Below are positions 9,523 to 17,317 of a stretch of DNA of 64,000 nucleotides, one piece after another; within the stretch, counting starts at the first letter, position 1, and every line of letters starts with the position of its first letter. Origin of the DNA: Pelotomaculum propionicicum (GTDB taxonomy: Bacteria; Bacillota; Desulfotomaculia; Desulfotomaculales; Pelotomaculaceae); NCBI RefSeq assembly GCF_004369225.1, contig NZ_QFFZ01000013.1, positions 1 through 64,000 on the forward strand, written 5' to 3'. The position numbers were made by a program, and so were the translations under genes. The notes beneath the pieces were generated by a model. It ran no database searches, was not told where the DNA came from, and saw only the letters and a list, made by a program, of their open reading frames with translations.

Positions 9523-10286
9523 ACGCGCTTAAAGCCAACATCCCCCGCGTTTTTGTTGCCCCAGAACAAATTAAGGACGGCCTGGTCAGCATAACAGGAA
9601 CTGAAACGGGGCATTTATCCAGAGTCCTCCGGCTCGGGGCGGGGGACGTGATTAATATACTGGACGGCAGGGGCAAGTCTTACGAGGCGGCGATCGAGAT
9701 TCTCCGCAAGGGTGAAATTGTCTGCCGCATAACAGCGGAACTGCCCGCGCCGGCTGCTCCCCCGCTCAGGGTCACCCTGGCGCAGGGCTTGCCCAAGGGC
9801 GACAAAATGGATTTTATCATTCAAAAAGGTACCGAACTGGGCGTCAGCCGGGTGATCCCGCTTATGTGCCGGCGGACGGTGGTCAGGCTGGAAGGCGGCA
9901 GCGGCGATAAAAAGCGGGAGCGCTGGCAGCGGATAGCCTGTGAGGCGGCCAGCCAGTGCGGCCGCCCGGATATCCCGGTGGTGGACGGGCCTATGGACTG
10001 GGGCCGGGCTCTGGCCGGCCTGCCGGAACATACCCCGGCGCTGATTCCCTGGGAAGAAGAGCACAACCTGTCATTAAAAGATTTCCTGCGAGAACATAAT
10101 ATTAGTAAAGAGATATATGTTTTCATTGGCCCCGAAGGGGGTTTTGACAGGGAAGAAGTTGAACTGGCCATGGAGCACGGCATCCGCCCGGTTACTCTGG
10201 GCCCGCGCATTCTACGCACAGAGACGGCCGGCCTGGCGGTTTTAACAATGATCCTCTACCAGTGGGGGGATCTCGGAGGGGAGTAG
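9519..10286 (+). CDS. rsmE: 16S rRNA m3U1498 methyltransferase RsmE
   Basis: RsmE is a SPOUT methyltransferase acting on 16S rRNA U1498. An N-terminal PUA-like part (HLSRVLRLGAGDVINILDG) precedes the knotted SPOUT domain with the SAM-loop motifs YVFIGPEGGFDREEVE and LGPRILRTETA. At 255 residues the length is normal. The order prmA-rsmE-mtaB is the same as B. subtilis prmA-yqeU-yqeV. Confidence 0.95.
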   Translation: MNALKANIPRVFVAPEQIKDGLVSITGTETGHLSRVLRLGAGDVINILDGRGKSYEAAIEILRKGEIVCRITAELPAPAAPPLRVTLAQGLPKGDKMDFIIQKGTELGVSRVIPLMCRRTVVRLEGGSGDKKRERWQRIACEAASQCGRPDIPVVDGPMDWGRALAGLPEHTPALIPWEEEHNLSLKDFLREHNISKEIYVFIGPEGGFDREEVELAMEHGIRPVTLGPRILRTETAGLAVLTMILYQWGDLGGE

Positions 10287-10288
10287 CA

Positions 10289-11605
10289 TTGGCTGAGAAG
10301 AGGGTGGCTGTTTATACCCTGGGCTGCAAGGTTAACCAGTACGAATCCGCCCTGCTGGCGGGTCTTTTCAGCGAGCGGGGCTATCAAGTGGTTGATTTTG
10401 AAGATACCGCCGATGTTTATGTCATTAATACCTGCACCGTCACCCACCTGGGGGACCGCAAGTCGAGGCAGCTGATCCGCCGCGCTGTAAGAGCCAATCC
10501 CGCGGCTGTGGTCGCGGTGACAGGCTGTTACGCCCAGACTTCTCCCGGCGAGCTGACAGAAATAGAAGGCGTCGATCTGGTCGTGGGCACCAGGGACAGG
10601 GCCAGGTTGGTAGAGCTCGTGGAGAATACCGCCAAAGGCCGGAGCCCGGTCAATGCGGTAAGTGACTACAAGGCCGGCGACGAATTTGAGGAGATCGCCG
10701 CCATGCCCATGCAGGAAAGGGTGCGGGCGTACCTGAAAGTTCAGGATGGCTGCGACAACTTTTGCACATATTGTATCGTGCCTTATGCCAGAGGCCCGCT
10801 GCGCAGCAGGCAGCCGGATAAAATTATCGCGGCGGCCGGGAAACTGGTAGAGGCGGGTTTTAAGGAAATTGTCATTACCGGTATTCAAACCGGGGCATAT
10901 GGGAAAGATCTGGATAATAAAATTACCCTGGCCGGACTGATGCGGAGGCTGTCCGGTATACCCGGGCTGCTCCGGCTGCGGCTCAGCTCGGTCGAGCCGC
11001 ACGATATTACCCTGGAATTAGTGGAAACTTTATCTGCATCACCGGTATTCTGCCGGCACCTGCACGTCCCGCTGCAGAGCGGGGACGACCAGATCCTGGT
11101 CAGGATGGGGCGGCGCTACACTACCTTTGAATACCTGCGGCTGGTGGATGTTCTGCGGGAGAACATGCCCGGACTTGGCCTTACCACCGATGTGATGGTG
11201 GGCTTTCCCGGCGAGACCGGCGAGAATTTCCTCAACACGTGCAGGATGGTCCAAAAAGTATCCTTCAGCGGGCTGCACGTTTTTAAATTCTCGCCCCGCC
11301 GGGGCACCCCCGCCGCCGCGTTTGAAGGGCGGGTTGACGCCAAAACAATGGATGCGCGCAGCCGCAGGCTGATCCAGCTTGGCAGGAAGCTGTCGGCGCG
11401 GTTCGCCTCCTCACACCTGGGCCTGGAGCTTGACGTCCTGGCCGAACAAACTTATAAGGGCGGCAGCAACCTGTATGAGGGGCTGACCGGCGACTATACC
11501 AGGGTCGTTTTCCCCGGCGACGATGCTTTGAAAGGGCGGCTTGTCCGGGTCAAGGCTGAAAAACTAAGGGGAGTCCTGCTGGAGGGCAGAATTATTGCAC
11601 GGTGA
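10289..11605 (+). CDS. mtaB: tRNA t6A37 methylthiotransferase MtaB
   Basis: MtaB converts t6A37 to ms2t6A in tRNA. It has the N-terminal MTTase domain with cluster-binding cysteines (TLGCKVNQYE, NTCTVTH, TGCYAQ), a radical SAM domain with CDNFCTYCIVPYARG, and a C-terminal TRAM domain. The TTG at 10289 follows GGAGGGGAG and is preferred over an in-frame start inside rsmE. The 438-residue length is typical. Confidence 0.95.
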   Translation: MAEKRVAVYTLGCKVNQYESALLAGLFSERGYQVVDFEDTADVYVINTCTVTHLGDRKSRQLIRRAVRANPAAVVAVTGCYAQTSPGELTEIEGVDLVVGTRDRARLVELVENTAKGRSPVNAVSDYKAGDEFEEIAAMPMQERVRAYLKVQDGCDNFCTYCIVPYARGPLRSRQPDKIIAAAGKLVEAGFKEIVITGIQTGAYGKDLDNKITLAGLMRRLSGIPGLLRLRLSSVEPHDITLELVETLSASPVFCRHLHVPLQSGDDQILVRMGRRYTTFEYLRLVDVLRENMPGLGLTTDVMVGFPGETGENFLNTCRMVQKVSFSGLHVFKFSPRRGTPAAAFEGRVDAKTMDARSRRLIQLGRKLSARFASSHLGLELDVLAEQTYKGGSNLYEGLTGDYTRVVFPGDDALKGRLVRVKAEKLRGVLLEGRIIAR

Positions 11606-11683
11606 ATTGCAGGATTTACCGCTCTTTTGTTGAATTAATTTAGTTTAGGAAAAATAGTTAGTTTTGCGGGAGGGGGTGGGAAA

Positions 11684-12028
11684 GTGGAAGATTGCTTATT
11701 CTGTAAAATTGTTAAAAAGGAAATACCGGCCCAGATTGTCAGCGAAGATGAAAACATTCTGGTTTTTAAGGATGTCAACCCGCAGGCGCCTGTCCACCTC
11801 CTGTTGATTCCTAAAAAGCATATTCCTTCACTGCTGGAACTGCAGGAAGATGACCGTGATCTGGCCGGTAATATACAGCTGACCGCGACACGCCTGGCCA
11901 AAGAAATGGGCCTTGCCGAATCCGGCTTCCGGTTGGTCTGCAACTGCGGCCGCGATTCCGGGCAGCTTGTCTACCATATCCATTATCATTTCCTGGCCGG
12001 CAGGGCAATGAAGTGGCCTCCGGGCTAA
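11684..12028 (+). CDS. HIT-family nucleotide-binding hydrolase
   Basis: This 114-residue histidine-triad protein begins CLFCKIVKKEIPA and ends with HIHYHFLAGR, where the HxHxH triad supplies the catalytic histidine. Members act as nucleoside phosphoramidate or dinucleotide hydrolases; the physiological substrate is not known. The start is ATG/GTG near 11684, after GGAGGGGGTGGG. It lies between mtaB and rpsU. Confidence 0.93.
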   Translation: MEDCLFCKIVKKEIPAQIVSEDENILVFKDVNPQAPVHLLLIPKKHIPSLLELQEDDRDLAGNIQLTATRLAKEMGLAESGFRLVCNCGRDSGQLVYHIHYHFLAGRAMKWPPG

Positions 12029-12095
12029 GATCAATAAAAAAGGAATAAACTGGTTTCACCCAGGCTGCCGGTAAAAAACCTAGTAAAGAGTGCTG

Positions 12096-12125
12096 TTGAC
12101 TCAATGCTTCGAACTGTTGTATAAT
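12096..12125 (+). promoter_or_regulatory. Promoter of rpsU
   Basis: TTGACT (12096-12101) and TATAAT (12120-12125) are spaced by 18 bases. They lie about 85 bases upstream of the rpsU start. The -10 box is a perfect match, and rpsU is followed by its own terminator, so it is probably monocistronic. Confidence 0.8.
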
Positions 12126-12209
12126 TATAAAGTATTTGTTCACATCCTGCTTTTGTCTATTGATAGATAAAGTATCGTTTTATGGTTATGCGGAGGGAGG
12201 GAAAGTATA

Positions 12210-12386
12210 GTGGCGGAAGTAAAAGTTGGCAAAAATGAAACACTCGACAGTGCCCTCCGGCGTTTTAAGCGTACATGTCAAAAAGCTGGTGTACTGGCTG
12301 AGGCCAGAAAACATGAGCACTACGAAAAACCCAGCGTGCGCAGGAAGAAAAAATCAGAAGCGGCCCGGAAAAGGAGATTTCATTAA
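12210..12386 (+). CDS. rpsU: 30S ribosomal protein S21
   Basis: The 58-residue reading frame from GTG 12210 encodes [20 protein letters not shown] and then a Lys/Arg-rich C-terminus ([15 protein letters not shown]), the S21 signature. S21 sits on the small-subunit platform and helps initiation. GGAGGGAGG lies upstream. The position downstream of mtaB matches B. subtilis (yqeV-rpsU). Confidence 0.97.
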   Translation: MAEVKVGKNETLDSALRRFKRTCQKAGVLAEARKHEHYEKPSVRRKKKSEAARKRRFH

Positions 12387-12395
12387 AAGCAAAAC

Positions 12396-12428
12396 AAATG
12401 CTTGGCATTAACAGCCAAGCATTTTTTA
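12396..12428 (+). terminator. Intrinsic terminator of rpsU
   Basis: AATGCTTGGC and GCCAAGCATT form a strong stem with a 7-base loop, followed by TTTTTT. It separates rpsU from the convergent minus-strand Cys-rich operon. Confidence 0.9.
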
Positions 12429-12490
12429 TCTCCCGAAGCAAGGGCCGAAGCAAGGGGAGGCTTCTCTTGCTTCCTTTTTTGCCTGTAAAT

Positions 12491-13249
12491 TTATTCTCCC
12501 TGGGGTCTGAGGCCGAAAAACTGCTGGCCGAAGCAGGTGAAGCCCCCCAGGGTGCCGCATTGAGAACCCCCGAACTGGAAGGGCCCGCAGCCAAACTGGA
12601 AAGTGCAGGGCTGGCCGAATTGGAAGGGCCCGCAGCCAAACTGGAAAGTGCAGGGCTGGCCGAATTGGAAGGGCCCGCAGTGGCCGAACTGAAAAGGCCT
12701 GCAAACCGGGATTCTGCTCTCATCCGCCGCGCTGATTCCCTGTACGCCTCCCGGCATGCCGGGATTCATGACCCCTGGGGCAGGAGTGGTTGGCGGCATC
12801 CAGCCGTTAAACAACGCCGGGCATGAAACCCCTGTCGGGCAGTTGCCCGCAAATGGGACGTACTGCTGCCCGCAGGTGTATGTCGCGGGCGTGCAGGCGA
12901 TCGAAGACATATTAAAAGCAGCCGATTGACAAGAAAATCCCATATTACACACGTGCGGCGGGGTGCAGCTGTAACTGGGCCTGCAGGTGTAAGCCGACGG
13001 GCAGACAATCTGTTCTTTTACGTCCTCTGCCTGCTCCGCGACCGGCTCAATGCTTCCCCTGGTTAACTGGCGCTTTAGGTTTTCCCATACAATATATACT
13101 GAGCCGACCGGTATGGCAGCGGTTCCCTCAGGGCTTGCCACCCGCAAGAATTGTTCATTTACCGCCAATAAATTACCTGAAACGATCCTGCCGTTAACAA
13201 GCTCCAGGACAACATTTTTGCCCTGGTTGGCCTGTAATTGCTCGAACAT
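12491..13249 (-). CDS. Sm-like/Cys-rich PFQFG-repeat protein, candidate radical SAM substrate
   Basis: I do not recognise a named family. Residues 1-65 are Cys-free and resemble an Sm/DUF2642-like beta domain (ELVNGRIVSGNLLAVNEQ, then VYIVWE). From about residue 82 come 17 cysteines, first as spaced Cys with aromatic neighbours (YTCRPSYSCTPPHVC). Tandem CGPFQFGQP/CTFQFG units follow, and the C-terminus is GGSQCGTLGGFTCFGQQFFG. The N-terminus and C-terminal motifs are shared with the protein at 14553-15545. It lies 31 bases after the radical SAM gene on the same strand, so it is probably the last gene of that operon. A modified peptide precursor or a cross-linked spore-coat protein are both plausible. 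Confidence 0.8.
   Translation of the reverse strand: MFEQLQANQGKNVVLELVNGRIVSGNLLAVNEQFLRVASPEGTAAIPVGSVYIVWENLKRQLTRGSIEPVAEQAEDVKEQIVCPSAYTCRPSYSCTPPHVCNMGFSCQSAAFNMSSIACTPATYTCGQQYVPFAGNCPTGVSCPALFNGWMPPTTPAPGVMNPGMPGGVQGISAADESRIPVCRPFQFGHCGPFQFGQPCTFQFGCGPFQFGQPCTFQFGCGPFQFGGSQCGTLGGFTCFGQQFFGLRPQGE
12576..12680 (-). repeat. 45-bp exact tandem repeat in the Cys-rich gene
   Basis: A 45-bp unit is present twice back to back (12576-12620 and 12621-12665) with a third partial copy. It encodes the 15-residue unit CGPFQFGQPCTFQFG. The copies look identical at the DNA level, which implies recent duplication or ongoing copy-number change. Confidence 0.9.
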
Positions 13250-13280
13250 TTAAAATCACCGCTTTCTTATGGTCGTTAAC

Positions 13281-14549
13281 TTATTGACACCTGGCCCGGC
13301 AGCTTTGACACTGTGCGCCGCCGGCGCTGAGCATACCGGATATCCGCTTGGTTTCCTGGCACACCACCCAGAACAGGCAGTTTTCTTCGGATGCTGTAAA
13401 GTGGTCGCCGGTCTGCTCGAAGTTTACCGCGTAACAGCCGCCGCTGCACTTCCTGGTGCAGTGCCTGCAGTGCTGAGGCTGGCGGGAGATGGGGTTCTGG
13501 AAGGGCTCCAGCAGTTTAAGATCGAGTTCCCCATTGATATTGCCGATAACATATTTGCCGCCTTCGTCAGTTAAGCCAAGCATTTTTGAACACGGGCTGA
13601 CAGCGCCGTCAGGCGCCAGTGCCAGGGAAGTGCTGCCGGCCCGGCATCCCCAACCCTTGTACTCGTTTTCATCCTTCTCAAATTCCTCTATGAATATGGG
13701 TATCCCCCGGCGTTTTAAAGCATGGTAGTCCTGGAGTATTTCCACCAGGTTAAGGCCGTACTGTTCTATCTGTTCTTTACTCCAGCATTCAGCCCCCTGG
13801 GCCGGGGCGATGATGAACTGGTTGACGCCCAGTTCCACCAGCTGTTTAAAATCCTCCCTCATATCACCTACCGCTTCAGTGCTGACGGTCATCCTCACGC
13901 CCAGCCAGGGCTGGTAGCTCTTGATCAGCGGGATCAGGCCGGCAATTTTTTGCCAGGTGCCCTCCCCGCTTTTTGTCCTTCTGTAGCGGTCGTGGTTTTT
14001 CTCTCCCCCGTCAACACTCAGCAGCATGTTAATCCTATTTTGAGCGAAATACTCCAGGATAGTCTCGTTGAGCAGGGTCCCGTTGGTTGTTACCGACCAG
14101 GTGACAAAAATATTGTGCCGCCTGGCCGCTTCGTGGGCGTAGGGAACAATCTGCCTGATTAACTCGAACTCCAGGAGCGGTTCACCGCCGATTAAGGTAA
14201 TGTTTACAGTCGGGAAGGCCGCCCGCTCCATTAACAGGTCAACAGCCTTGGCCGCTGTGGCGAAGGACATTCTTTCGTGCTGGTTCTTTTCACGGATGAA
14301 GCAGTAGGCGCAGGTCAGGTTGCAATTAAAGGTCAGGTTTAATTCTATAGCGGCCAGGCCCAGCCTACCGGCTTCCGGTTTTTCTTTCACCAGCCCTGCC
14401 AGCTTTTCGGCTTGATCAGAGCTTATCCGAAATCTTTTCTGTATAGCCGCGCTGAGAACCCCGGGGGAGCAGCCAGGGTTTAATCTGGTCTGCTCCCCTA
14501 TGAAATTAACTATCTCACTTACCAGGGAATCCTGTTTTCTTTTTTCCAT
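13281..14549 (-). CDS. Radical SAM/SPASM peptide maturase-like enzyme
   Basis: This 422-residue protein has an N-terminal helical extension (residues 1-70) and a radical SAM core with CNLTCAYC (CxxxCxxC) and LIGGEPLLEF. The C-terminal SPASM region is Cys-rich (GCRAGS, SPCSKML, CRHCTRKCSGGCYAVNF, CLFWVVC) and binds auxiliary Fe-S clusters. An extra tail ends CQSCRARC. SPASM enzymes of this build make thioether or C-C crosslinks in ribosomal peptides, or mature enzymes. It lies 3 bases after one Cys-rich repeat gene and 31 bases before the other. Thioether formation on those Cys repeats is inferred from context; the exact subfamily is not identified. Confidence 0.9.
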   Translation of the reverse strand: MEKRKQDSLVSEIVNFIGEQTRLNPGCSPGVLSAAIQKRFRISSDQAEKLAGLVKEKPEAGRLGLAAIELNLTFNCNLTCAYCFIREKNQHERMSFATAAKAVDLLMERAAFPTVNITLIGGEPLLEFELIRQIVPYAHEAARRHNIFVTWSVTTNGTLLNETILEYFAQNRINMLLSVDGGEKNHDRYRRTKSGEGTWQKIAGLIPLIKSYQPWLGVRMTVSTEAVGDMREDFKQLVELGVNQFIIAPAQGAECWSKEQIEQYGLNLVEILQDYHALKRRGIPIFIEEFEKDENEYKGWGCRAGSTSLALAPDGAVSPCSKMLGLTDEGGKYVIGNINGELDLKLLEPFQNPISRQPQHCRHCTRKCSGGCYAVNFEQTGDHFTASEENCLFWVVCQETKRISGMLSAGGAQCQSCRARCQ

Positions 14550-14552
14550 AAT

Positions 14553-15545
14553 CTATTCCTTTTTAGGTTTATCTTCATCTTTTGGCTCTTCCGGCTTAAC
14601 CGAAAATTCCAGTGGTGAAAATGGCGGTTTTGGTTGTGTCGTCTGCTGAGGTCTGGGAGGTCCGGCCACCCCAATAAACTGCTGACCGGGGCAGATAAAG
14701 CCTCCCGGCACGCCGCACTGGGAACCGCCGCCTCCCGGTCCCGGCGCTATGCCGAAAAACTGCTGGCCGGCGCAGATGAAGCCGCCCGGTACGCCGCACT
14801 GGGAACCACCGAATACGAAAGGCCTGCAGGCGAATTGGAAAGGTCCGCAGCCTCCGAATTGGAAGGGCCCGCAGCCTCCGAACTGGAACGGCCCGCACTG
14901 GAACGCGAAAGTACAGGGCTGCCCGAATTGGAAGGGTCCGCAGGCGAAGAAGGGGCACGCGCCGCCGCCGGATGGGAAGCTGGGCACGTAGCTGCCCGGG
15001 CAGGCAAATCTAAAGGTGCAGGTGTCCGGCGGCCGGCAGATGTAGCTGCGGGCGCAGGTGAAGCCGGGGAAGCCGGTGCAGGCAATATGAGTTTTTAGAT
15101 CATCTTGCTCAAAGTGACCGGCCATTTCTGGTCCGACAATCCCGAAAAACTGTGTGCCCGGACAGGCAAAGGCAACCGGACATTGTGAGCCTCCCTTGAA
15201 GGGTACATAGCTGCCGGGACAGGCAAAGGCACCGCTGCAAAAGTCAGGCGGCCTGCAAATATACTGCTGACTGCAGATGAATTGTACACCGGTACAGGCA
15301 ATTTCAGCTTTTACACTATCCCTTAACTTTTGAGCGATCTCGTCCATATTTTCCTGGGTTAGAGTTCGAGTTGGGGCCTCCCAGACAATATAAACTGCCT
15401 GCAGAGGTATGTTCCCTGTCCCTTCCTCCGTTTCCAGCCGCAGGTACTGCTGGTTTACTGACAAGACGGCGCCTGATATTTTTCTCCCGTTGACCAGCTC
15501 AATAACAAGCTTTTTGCCTTGATTAGCTAATAATTGCTCAAGCAA
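14553..15545 (-). CDS. Larger Sm-like/Cys-rich PFQFG-repeat protein, candidate radical SAM substrate
   Basis: A 330-residue paralogue of the protein at 12491-13249. Its Cys-free N-terminus (ELVNGRKISGAVLSVNQQ, VYIVWE) is Sm-like, and an amphipathic segment follows. It has about 23 cysteines after residue 82. Two blocks share CRPPD.C....ACPGSYVP; then come CGPFQFG units and two GGSQCGVPGGFIC.GQQF motifs. The C-terminus is Pro/Lys/Glu-rich and Cys-free. No signal peptide or membrane segment is seen. It is the first gene of the minus-strand operon, divergent from yqfC, and the radical SAM gene follows after 3 bases. Confidence 0.82.
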   Translation of the reverse strand: MLEQLLANQGKKLVIELVNGRKISGAVLSVNQQYLRLETEEGTGNIPLQAVYIVWEAPTRTLTQENMDEIAQKLRDSVKAEIACTGVQFICSQQYICRPPDFCSGAFACPGSYVPFKGGSQCPVAFACPGTQFFGIVGPEMAGHFEQDDLKTHIACTGFPGFTCARSYICRPPDTCTFRFACPGSYVPSFPSGGGACPFFACGPFQFGQPCTFAFQCGPFQFGGCGPFQFGGCGPFQFACRPFVFGGSQCGVPGGFICAGQQFFGIAPGPGGGGSQCGVPGGFICPGQQFIGVAGPPRPQQTTQPKPPFSPLEFSVKPEEPKDEDKPKKE

Positions 15546-15732
15546 CTTGATTACTCCCTTTCATTGGTTATTTTATCCTTATGTAAAGTATGTGTGAGCA
15601 GGCGGGTTTGTTAATTTAACCTGCCGGAAAGTGTTTTTTTAGAGGACTTTTCCGCACAATCAGCCCGGCTTCCATTTAATAGTAATTTATCCAGGGCTGC
15701 AGACATAAAATGTGCAAAGGAGGGTGATTTCT

Positions 15733-16014
15733 ATGGCCTGGCATGATTACAAAAAAAAGATAAAAAGGCAGTTTTCCGAGTTTCTTGAGATACCTGGGGA
15801 TGTAATGCTGGACCTGCCCAAGATAGTGCTGTTCGGGAACATAAAAATATTTATTGAAAATCACAGGGGTATTATTGAATACACCACCGAGAAAGTCAGA
15901 GTCAACGTGATGGAAGACGAAGTGGCCATTACAGGTGAAAACCTGCTGCTGCGCAACGTGCTGCCTGACGAATTGTGCGTGGAAGGGAAAATCAAATCTA
16001 TCAGTTTCCTGTGA
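15733..16014 (+). CDS. yqfC: Sporulation protein YqfC
   Basis: This 93-residue protein of the YabP/YqfC family starts at ATG 15733, placed after AAGGAGG. Typical features are FLEIPGDVMLDLPKIVLFGN and the beta-rich remainder. In Bacillus it is made in the mother cell during sporulation and sits next to yqfD, as here. Its biochemical role is not established. It implies a spore-forming organism. Confidence 0.92.
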   Translation: MAWHDYKKKIKRQFSEFLEIPGDVMLDLPKIVLFGNIKIFIENHRGIIEYTTEKVRVNVMEDEVAITGENLLLRNVLPDELCVEGKIKSISFL

Positions 16015-16049
16015 GAAATGAGGAGAATAACAGGCAAGGAGGGATGTTT

Positions 16050-17294
16050 ATGTTTTTGTTTAAACTGATGTCTTACCTGCAGGGCTATCTGCTGATCCTG
16101 GTTACCGGCTCAGCGCCTGAAAAGTTTGTCAACATGTCCGCCGGCAGGGGTATTTACCTCTGGGACATTACCAGGGTGAGTGACAGCGCCGTTGTGATGA
16201 AAGTCCATTTGCGCGCCGTAAAACCCCTGCGGCACATTGCCAGGAGGACAAGCTGCCGGTTCAGAATAAAAAGGCGTGTTGGATTTCCTTTTTACCTGGC
16301 CTGGCTAAAACAGAGAAAGTCACTGGCGCTGGGCGCCGTTTTCTTCGTAGGGGCGCTCTATTTTCTTTCCTCCTTTGTTTGGTTTATTGAAGTCAGGGGC
16401 AATGACAGGCTTGGAGTCAATGAAGTCCTGCAGGCCGCGGCGGAAGCCGGTCTGAGCAGGGGAACTCCTAAATGGCGGGTTGACCCCGGCAGGGTTGAGG
16501 CTAATATCGGAGAAAAACTCCCCCTTGTGTCCTGGACAGGCGTTTATATTAAAGGCGCCAAAGCTACTATAGAGGTGGCCGAGCGGACAGTTCCCGGCGA
16601 AGAGGACCGGCGGCCTGCCAATATTATCGCCAAAAAGTCGGGGCTGATTAAGGAAATACTGGTTTTAAACGGCCACCCAGTGGTCAAGGAAGGTGATACT
16701 GTCAGCCAGGGACAGGTGCTGGTTGCCGGCGCCATACCCCCGCCGGAAGAGCCGCTGCCGCCTGGCGGGGTAAAAAAACCCGGCGAAAAGCCTAAACCGG
16801 TCCAGCCCGCACGGCTGGTGCACGCCAGTGCCATAGCCCGCGCCAGAGTCTGGTACGAGGGATACGGGGAGTCCGCAGTGATTGAGACCGGGCGGCGCCT
16901 GTCGGGCAGGAGTGAGACGCGGGTCAGTATGAAATTCTACGGGAAGGAAATAATTTTAGCAGGGAGCCAAAATATTCCCTACGAACTGTACGAAGCTAAT
17001 ACTTTGGTTAAAAGGGTGCCGGAATGGAGGAATCTCAACATACCCGTCGAACTAATAACTGTTAAATATTACGAATTGGTTGATTATAAGGAAGACCACG
17101 GGCGGGCGGGAGCCCGCGGCATTGCCTGGGAGCGCGCGCTGGCGGACGCGGGGAGTAAGATGCCGCCGGGCGCCAGGATCCAGGAGCAGTGGATGGAGGA
17201 TGTTTCGACCGGACCTGAGGAGAATGTGGTCCGGGTGAAGGCTGTAATCGAAACAGTTGAAGATATCGGGGAAGAAGAAATTATTAATCCGTAA
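16050..17294 (+). CDS. yqfD: Sporulation protein YqfD (SpoIV-associated)
   Basis: The 414-residue protein begins MFLFKLMSYLQGYLLI and has one clear membrane segment (about residues 90-110, ALGAVFFVGALYFLSSFVWF). A large extracytoplasmic domain of the YqfD family follows. The ATG at 16050 lies 6 bases after AAGGAGG and is preferred over the in-frame ATG 16044. A Pro/Lys-rich stretch near residue 235 interrupts the domain. It is paired with yqfC and upstream of phoH as in B. subtilis. Confidence 0.92.
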   Translation: MFLFKLMSYLQGYLLILVTGSAPEKFVNMSAGRGIYLWDITRVSDSAVVMKVHLRAVKPLRHIARRTSCRFRIKRRVGFPFYLAWLKQRKSLALGAVFFVGALYFLSSFVWFIEVRGNDRLGVNEVLQAAAEAGLSRGTPKWRVDPGRVEANIGEKLPLVSWTGVYIKGAKATIEVAERTVPGEEDRRPANIIAKKSGLIKEILVLNGHPVVKEGDTVSQGQVLVAGAIPPPEEPLPPGGVKKPGEKPKPVQPARLVHASAIARARVWYEGYGESAVIETGRRLSGRSETRVSMKFYGKEIILAGSQNIPYELYEANTLVKRVPEWRNLNIPVELITVKYYELVDYKEDHGRAGARGIAWERALADAGSKMPPGARIQEQWMEDVSTGPEENVVRVKAVIETVEDIGEEEIINP

Positions 17295-17317
17295 CAACAA
17301 GGAGGTTTGACCGTATA

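Noticed and set aside
12576..12680. Possible CRISPR array from the tandem 45-bp repeat
   Set aside because: The units are contiguous, with no spacers, and are coding.
12398..12826. Plus-strand frame with LEGPAAKLESAGLAE repeats
   Set aside because: Shadow of the minus-strand repeat gene; it also begins inside the rpsU terminator.
14634..15098. Plus-strand frame rich in Glu/Gly/Ala
   Set aside because: Antisense of the Cys-rich repeat gene; its repeats are only the complement of the CGPFQFG units.
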